NCBI GenBank assembly: GCA_022496805.1
Contig: CM040100.1
Span: 21,543,009-21,607,008 of the forward strand
DNA: 64,000 nucleotides
From: Pohlia nutans
Lineage: Eukaryota; Streptophyta; Bryopsida; Bryales; Mniaceae
Reading direction: 5' to 3'
Every line of letters begins with the position of its first letter. Position 1 is the stretch's first letter. Positions 57,034 to 64,000 of this stretch are shown here, piece after piece. Below the pieces are notes generated by a model. It searched no databases and was not told the DNA's origin. It was given only the letters and a program-made list of their open reading frames with translations. The position numbers and the translations under genes are program-made.

Positions 57034-60000
57034 CTAAGTAAAAATACCTAACTTTGGCCTCACGTAGTTCCAAGTGATCTTAACATCCTGTCGCAGGCAA
57101 AAGCACTCAGTCCTACACCACTCCTTATCAAACTTGTCAAGGAACTTACTCGCTTTCTTCGGGTACTGTTTCATCAACGACTTAGTCGGATCGAAGAAGT
57201 CAAGGCATAATCTAAAATAGCATCCCAAATCACTTATTCTATTCTCTCAGCAGTCCAAAAATCATGACTAAAACAAATAGCGTTTCTATCAAGCCAAATC
57301 ACCCATATCACCGAACCTCTAACTAACGACCAAAGAATAGTGGCACCTTTCAACTTGTTCGGAAATTTGGAACCTAAAATACATTGATGCCAGGTGAGGT
57401 TTGGCCAACTTCCGTCCCTCGTAGAGGCAATCTCCAGATATGAGTAGACCACCGAGAGTGCATATCTCCAAGCAAAATCAGCTCTTGGGTAGCTATAAAC
57501 GCGATGCTAACCGTCTCTAGTTCTTAGTTGCTGCAACAAGAGCAAAGGGTCGAGGTGGTGTTGTACATCTGATTCCTCCAAACATTGATGGCAATGGCTT
57601 TGTAATAGATAGACGATAAAAATGCCGCTTCCTTTTGTGGTCTTTGAGGATTCCATACTTCTTTCCACTTCGGTTCGTATGTGAGTGGCAAATCATCTCT
57701 CCATTTCTCTGGGATGGTACGCTTCAGAGTCTCCCTAGGTTGAACAATCTTCCTACCAATCTTTGTTGTACACTCCAAAGGTTTGCCATATTTGCCCCAT
57801 TGCCAACGCCTCGGATCAAATGTCAAGCGTGAGTCAATATCTACATACAACCTATACACTTGCAAGGACTAGTTTTCGCCTCTGGTAATTGTAACCACCC
57901 TGACACGTTGCATGTGACCTGCAAAAATCTCTAGTCCGTCTTCTAGTCAAGAATGCAGTAACATAGACTTGGTGCCAATAGTGAAGCTCGGTCTTGCCGC
58001 TGAGAGTTTCTAAAAGGTCCATCCAAAAATTCACTTGCTTTGATGTGGGGCCTTTTGGGTTGTGAGCATTTCCGTCCATCTTATGAGAATGGCTTCAGTA
58101 ATTCTCATGCAATGAAATTCTTCATGGTCACATAATTGAAATTGTCCATGCAGTTTTGCAAAAGGCCGGAAATCTTGTCGGCATATGTCCCATAAGTCTC
58201 TGATATGCGTCATACCTTGAGTAGCTAATTCAATTGCCCGAATCATAGAGAAACCAAAATTGCTACAATAGAAGTGTGAAGACCACCATAATGGTGTACC
58301 AAGTACCTCTACTTCGTTCCGGGGTGGACATTCTTTGAGCTTTGGAGCTAGCTTGCGCAAAGCTTTCACGATCATGTTCCATACCCTAGAACCTCTACTA
58401 ACCAAGAATTTATGGGTCACAATCCATTGGTTTGATGGTGGCCATCAACATGTTATGGAGGGCTTTGCTTTCTTAATCCTATGAAACAACAATGTTTTGA
58501 GGTTGGATTCTCCTGGTTGCATTGCCTTCACTACCCATTTTGCCACCAATGCATTTTGAGCTTATTCCGGGTTGATCGTGTTGAGTCCGCCTTTGTTTTT
58601 TGCTGCACAACAATCCGTCCTTTCAACTTTCTAATGCGCCTTGTTTGCGGAGCTTGACCAAAGAAAATCTCGCAGACGCGTGCAAATCTTTTGCAGAGCC
58701 GCCAGGAAACCGTCCTATATTGAGATGAAGTACCACAATGTGTTCAACAAGATTGAGTTCACAATCACTGTTCTACCAGCTAATGAGAGACGTAAAGATG
58801 TCCAATAAACTAATTTCTTTTTAATTTTGTCAAATAAAAATTGGTCTACATCATTGATGACTAAACTAAGGCCAAATTATGGCATGCCCAATAGCTTGGA
58901 AATGTTGCCTAGTTCCGTCCATTTGCACTCAAAGTTGTTGAGCCACGTTGGTGGCTCCCTTTCCGCAAACTACTAAGTTGTCTTTTGTCCTAGTTTGTGG
59001 TGAGTCTCGTGGCCAACCAAAACCGTTGCAACCCAATTACCGATCTCAAGTTTTCTTTTGTAACAACTTTCGTGTAGTTCGTATCATCGGCATATTGAAT
59101 TATACCTTGTTGTTGGATCCCATCTGGTAGCACAATCCCTTGTAAAGCTTGTGTTTGCATGTCATTTTTAGTTGCATTGTTGAGGGACTCTCCCACTATT
59201 TAGAAGAGATACGGGACGAGAGGATATCTTTGCTTCACGCCCCGTTCTATTGGAAAGCTAGTTGTTTCCCCGCTATTCAAACAAACCGTCGTGTCAACTC
59301 CCATGAACAGCAACTGCACCATGTTGATGAAGCTTGATGGGATGCCGATCTGAGACATGGCGGAAAAGAAGAAGGGTAAACTAACAATGTCATACGCCTT
59401 CATAAAATCCAATTTAAGTAGAATCATCTATTGGTGTGAATCCCGTGCCCACTTGATTGTCTCTTGTTGAACTAGAACATTGTCCTAGATATATCTCATA
59501 GGAAAGAATGTGTTTGATCCTCTGAAATCACCTCCGGGAGCAACGGTTGTAATCTCCTATGTAATGCTTTTGCTACAATTTTATATGTGACATTTAATAA
59601 GGTTATCGGCCTCTAATTAGTTAGTTTCTCCTTTGCTCCTCCTTTATGTAGGAGGACTATCATATCCTTGTTCATACCCCGTGGAAAATGACCACATTGG
59701 ATTAATTCACGCACTATTTGTGTGAATTTTGCCCCAATTGTTGGCCAAAATTGAGTATAAAAATTGATGGCGTAACCTCCAAGTCCTCAACTCTTTTCTA
59801 ATTCTATAGCTTTGGCTGCCTCTAGTAGCTCCGCCTCTAAGAGTTCTTTCGCTGCAGGTAGGAGCATGCCTTGTAGCGTTTGAAGAATGGTATGTTGAGC
59901 AGCGTCGTGCTCTAGTCCAGTCTCACCTACTTGTACATGGAACAATAATAGCTGATACACATCTCTCTAGGCCACGCTTGTATCGAATTTCTACCCCTTA

Positions 60001-60790
60001 TTCATTTCTCAGGCATGTGATCGCCATGGAAATTGAATTTTCTCTAATAGCTAGGAAAATTCCTTGCATACCATATCTCCTCTATGGCGCCATATGATGC
60101 AGGCTCTAAGTCTTTTCCCTTGAACTTTGTGCGTCTCAACAATATGTAACTTTTGCTTAATTGAGCCTTGAGATTGTTGATATTCTGGGTTGGCGGGATC
60201 GTCATGTAACTTGCCAGTGGTTCCCTCCAAAGTTGTGCGGAGATGCAAATCCTCCTATCTGAAAGTTGCGGCCTTCTTTTTGCAAAAATATTTGTAGAAT
60301 CTAATGACATGTCTCAATTTAGAAAAGAATGGAGTTCCTCGCGGTTGAGCCCCCCCCCCCCCCCCCCCATATTTGCTTGATATCTGTCTTAGCCAACTTA
60401 AGCTATTGTTTATTCATCCGCCATCATGTTCTTTGAATTTGCCGTTCTTCGAGCGACAATACTAGCTCTACCGGTGAATGATCAGACCATGCGGCGTTGC
60501 CAAGGATCTTGTACGATACTAGCTTCCACTCTGAGGAGTCCGAGCTAGGAAAAATGTAGTACCAGTCTAGTCTTGCGAAGATGTAGTATCCGTCGTCACG
60601 TAAGTTATCCCATAAAAATTTCATGGTCTGTGATGACCCACCCCACGTTACGATACAACTCAATTTTGCCAAGTCAAATGTGGTCTTCTAGTTCCTATAG
60701 CCACGCATTCGGTGAGTTAGGGTTTCCATCCACGAACATCGTGATTACTACGTGCTGGATTTCTTGAACTATGACCATATGCATTTAGCC
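57034..60790 (-). pseudogene. L1-type LINE remnant (endonuclease, reverse transcriptase, zf-RVT)
   Basis: Read on the minus strand, fragments appear in the normal order of a plant L1 ORF2. The endonuclease C-terminal part with AWSDHSPVEL lies near 60480; RT motifs KLDFMKAYD and IERGVKQRYPLVPYLF at 59427-59200; the catalytic box QYADDTN at about 59085-59110. Then come fragments of the thumb/connection region (58420-58031), a zf-RVT-like segment (YYKAIAINVWRNQMYN...CSCC near 57524-57610) and the RGSVIWVIWLDRNAI block near 57260-57320. Stops and frameshifts separate all pieces, so it is non-functional. ORF1 and the N-terminal endonuclease are missing. A (TTTA)n tract beyond 57000 is consistent with the 3' tail. 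Confidence 0.85.
60350..60368. repeat. Poly-C run
   Basis: Nineteen consecutive C (G on the LINE strand) interrupt the LINE remnant. The length may be affected by sequencing. Confidence 0.9.
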
Positions 60791-60848
60791 AAATTATACG
60801 TATGGTATAGATTGGCTTTAAACTTTTAATACATATGACCTTATATAG

Positions 60849-60901
60849 TGGCTCAAAGTTGTGTGGTATGAGTTGCTTCTACCACTTATTCGGGTAGGAC
60901 A
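60849..60901. repeat. Repeat T, copy 1
   Basis: tggctcaaagttgtgtggt and gttgcttctac are shared with 63330-63375 in direct orientation, and tcgggtaggacac recurs inverted at 63310-63323. These two copies flank palindrome S. Confidence 0.5.
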
Positions 60902-60908
60902 CTTGCAA

Positions 60909-61685
60909 CACCCAATTCCCTAATTTTGCACTTGGCCAAGTGCACTCATTCCATGAGCAAATTTGGCTTTAAAAAAATTTGTTTGAAAAATTCTTCAAAA
61001 AACAGCGATTTTTGTCTTTCTACAATCCCTTATGTTGTAAAAAAACAATTTATTTATTTATTTTGTATTCTTATTTTTATCTTTTATCTTTATCTTTTCT
61101 TTTCTTTTCTTTTATCTTGTTTTTTTTTTCTTGTCTTCTTTCTTGTCTTCCTTCTTCTTTTTCTTTTAGTCTTCTTCTTTTTCTTCTAGTCTTCCTCTTG
61201 TCTTCCTTTTTTTTTTCTTCACCTTGCCGTTTCTGGAGTTTAAACGTTAAAAAATAAATAAATAAATAAAATCAGGGAGACAGTACAGGCCAATATAGGC
61301 CTAAATTTTAATTTTTTTAATTTAATTTTTTTAATTTTTTTGCTTCCGCTTTTTTCGGGCAGAGAGGGTCCGCGCGCGCGGACCCTACTCTAATTTTAAC
61401 CCTCCCTCCCTCCCTCCTCCCCTTTCCTTTTTTTCCCCCTCTATCCTACATAAACCCTCCCTCACTCTCCCTCCCTCACTCTTCCTCCCTCTTCCTCCTT
61501 TATATTGCGGAGAAGGGAGAAAGGAGAGGGAGAAGGACAAGAGAGGAAAAGGGGAGGAAGGAGAGTGTGAGGGAGTGAGAGTGAGGGAGGGTTTATATAG
61601 GGGAGAGGAGGGAGTGAAGAGGGGAGGCTGAAAATTAGAGTAGGGTCCGCACGCGCGGACCCTCTCTGCCCGGAAAAAGCAGAAG

Positions 61686-61743
<58 letters not shown>

Positions 61744-62190
61744 TTTTTTTTTATTTTTTTTATTTTTTATTTTTTTGGCCTGTATTGGATTCAGCCATCG
61801 GCTACTTCCTGATTTTTATTTAAATTTTTTTTTTTAAAGTTTAAACTCCAGAAATGGCAAGGTGAAGGAAAAAAAAAGGAAGATAAGAAGAAGACTAGAA
61901 GAAAAAAAAAAGACCAGAAGAAAAAAAAGGAAGACAAGAGGAAGACAAGAAAGAAGACAAGAAAAAAAACAAGATAAAAGAAAAGAAAAGAAAATATAAA
62001 GATAAAGATAAAAGATAAAAGATAAAGATGAAATACAAAATAAATAAAAATTTGTTTTTTTACACCGTAAGGGATTGTAGAAAGACAAAAATGGCTGTTT
62101 TTTAGAGAATTTTTCAAACATTTTTTTTTAATGCGCTTAAGGGCCAAGTGCATGATTATATTGCCAAGTGCAAAATTAGCGAATTGGGTG
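60909..62190. mobile_element. Long palindromic (fold-back) element S
   Basis: CACCCAATTCCCTAATTTTG at the left end and, reversed, CACCCAATTCGCTAATTTTG at the right delimit 1282 bp that is symmetrical almost throughout, centred near 61505. The left arm is pyrimidine-rich (tccctccctcc, tcttct), the right arm purine-rich. Each arm has a GC palindrome: GGTCCGCGCGCGCGGACC at 61367-61384 and GGTCCGCACGCGCGGACC at 61644-61661. A (TA)25-type run (61689-61739) occurs only on the right arm. No target duplication is clear. The low-complexity frames inside are artefacts. Confidence 0.8.
61689..61739. repeat. (TA)n microsatellite
   Basis: About 25 uninterrupted TA units in the right arm of palindrome S; the left arm has a T/A-rich but non-alternating segment at the corresponding place. 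Confidence 0.9.
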
Positions 62191-63272
62191 TTTTGCCCGG
62201 AATTATAAAACCACTTAAGTTAAAATATAGGGTACTATTTATTCTTTGTAAATAAAAATTATAAAAATCATATTTTTAACATAACCTCATTTTATTAGAT
62301 GAAACCTTAGTATAAGTAATATCATACAATTTAATGCCTAGTATTATTATTTTTAGATATAGTATATGGTACATAGAGTCGATCCTATGAATTATGGATG
62401 AAATCTAGTAGATGACATTTGCACTTGGGCGACGAGGTCACCGGTGGATGGAAAAACAACTTAAACTTAGCAGATTAGGTTGTGGCTCGGGTTTCATTGT
62501 TGCTAATGTTTTCATGTTGCATTAGATATGTAGCACTTCCGCTTAATCTTTCATTTGCATTCAAATCACTTCACTATGTTTGTGACGCCCAACTTTCTAT
62601 TGTCGCTCCGACCAATTCCTGGTTGAGTTTCTTTTTGTAATCTATGAAAAATTTGGGGGTGTTTGAGAGACTCTCCATTACGATTGCGGGTTTTAGGATT
62701 TTGTGCATGTGCCGCAGTAAATGATCCATTTTGTATTAAATTTTTCCCTTCTAAACTTTGTGCGATAACGTCATTGCAATCTCTGATTATTGTTTGTTTT
62801 TCAACAACCTTCAATCCAATACTTTGTGTGTGTGTACCGGTAGTAATGATTTTGTAATCATGTTCCTCAACACGCATATGATGTGGCTGAAATTATTGTG
62901 TGATGCAAGGACCATGGGCTTGGTGTTCCTCTTCTTAACTTGTTCTTTTTGTATGTGAATTACGATATGTATGTTTAGCACACACTATGAATTGTAAAAG
63001 CCAAGCTCTAATAGAAACAAACGAACCTTAATTTCACCATACCCCAACAAGAAGTGAGTATAAACAAAGAAAGAGAGGGGAAAAATGAAAAAACAACCAA
63101 AAAAAAAATACTAAACAATAATTATAAGTAACATAGGATCCTATAAAGGATCTACAAAAAAACTCTAACTAATTGAACCCCTCTCTAAAATCCTAAGTAT
63201 TAGAGAATTATATAATTCAACGGTGCTTATAAAACACTATAGCCATCGTAATTACCATCCCCCTTCCCCCCC
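62191..63272. other. No gene recognised
   Basis: Short frames on both strands without motifs. Confidence 0.45.
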
Positions 63273-64000
63273 TTAACCTTTTAACGCACATGGTTCATTT
63301 TTGTTTGTGAGAGTGTCCTACCCGAGAACACATTGTGGCTCAAAGTTGTGTGGTTCAAGTTGCTTCTACTACTTATAACTACACACAATGGCTCAAAATT
63401 GTATGGTATGAGCTGCCTTTATATTTTTGACTGCGTTATTTTCCCAAAAGTGTATGGAAAAGGTTGAGAACTCCAAAAGATGATGTAGAATGTATGGTAG
63501 AGTTTGGGAACTCTTCAAGATGGTGTGAGGCGTATCTTCAAGATGATGTGAGGCGTATGTCCAAAACAATGCTAATCAATCACATTGAGCAATTCTTTCT
63601 ATTATTAAATAACACAATCTTTTTTAAACTTCATAAATGATTTCCAATTGAATATGATAAATTTTTAAAACATTTATCATCCACTATATAGGGCTTTTAG
63701 AGATTAAATCATAAAACATAAAATAATAAATTTTAAAATTCATTTTCACATCTTAAGTTGAAATCTAAAACAATCCATTGTCAAGTCACATTGATTTGTT
63801 TTAATTTTTCAAGAAGTGATTATGTGTATTATTCCCATAATGCTTTCGAAGATATTTATATACCATTCATGCCTTTGGACTATGCTTTCATCCATTTGGA
63901 AAGTTCTCTAAAATTACATATCATATGTCTATAATTATAATTAAGTTGGTTTTGCATTTGTACCATTAGAAACTCTACTACATATTTTTTCAAGCAATAA
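63273..64000. other. Possible TTAA-type left end, then repeat T copy 2
   Basis: TTAACCTTTTAACGCACATGG at 63273 resembles an I-family left terminus but has no identified partner. Repeat T copy 2 occupies about 63309-63420, with an internal second partial copy (tggctcaaaattgtatggta). The rest is AT-rich. Confidence 0.4.

Noticed and set aside
60926..62153. Phe/Leu-rich frames resembling membrane proteins
   Set aside because: They are translations of T/C-rich low-complexity arms of palindrome S.

Overview
The window looks like a gene-poor, AT-rich stretch of an angiosperm nuclear genome. The clearest plant signal is one intact, intronless AP2/ERF gene of the cytokinin response factor (CRF) type at 11575-12804 (+). 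Plant-type Tourist/PIF and Stowaway MITE ends, an L1-type LINE remnant and many other short inverted-repeat elements support this. I cannot name the species. Apart from the CRF gene, the only other host coding signal is a weak pair of candidate exons downstream (14028-14136 and 16737-16834), with good splice signals and one continuous reading frame.

Almost everything else recognisable is transposable DNA. Two complete Tc1-type elements of about 1.64 kb are present: Tc1-A (25714-27348, transposase on +) and Tc1-B (30938-32582, transposase on -). Both are flanked by TA, begin CAGTG, and encode transposases with a DD34E catalytic triad. The usual plant Tc1/mariner lineage is DD39D, so these are unusual. 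Tc1-B has an uninterrupted 341-codon frame. Tc1-A is complete except for one CGA-to-TGA change near its C-terminus, and each of its ends carries an outer and an inner copy of a 14-bp putative transposase site.

The dominant feature is a large set of short non-autonomous elements, at least ten interior families (here TTAA-A to TTAA-K) and roughly 27 copies. All begin TTAA-CC(C/T) and end (A/G)GGG-TTAA. Nested copies give empty/filled comparisons showing TTAA duplication: G1 inside A1 and F2 inside E1. Some interrupt one another's terminal repeats, which carry a second internal TTAA; others sit in chains sharing a single TTAA. This is the signature of a piggyBac-like TTAA transposition system, but no matching transposase is in the window.

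Layout: 1-3.4 kb nothing recognised; 3.4-10.3 kb TTAA elements plus two Tourist-like MITEs; 10.4-11.1 kb a tandem repeat in the CRF upstream region; 11.2-13.2 kb CRF gene; 14-25 kb TTAA elements, fold-back elements and a minisatellite-bearing MITE; 25.7-27.4 and 30.9-32.6 kb Tc1 elements; 37.4-39.0 kb a TTAA element carrying a 978-bp palindromic CAGTG element; 41.6-42.3 kb MITEs; 43.5-55.6 kb dense TTAA chains; 57.0-60.8 kb a decayed LINE (minus strand); 60.9-62.2 kb a 1.28-kb palindrome with GC-rich and (TA)n tracts.
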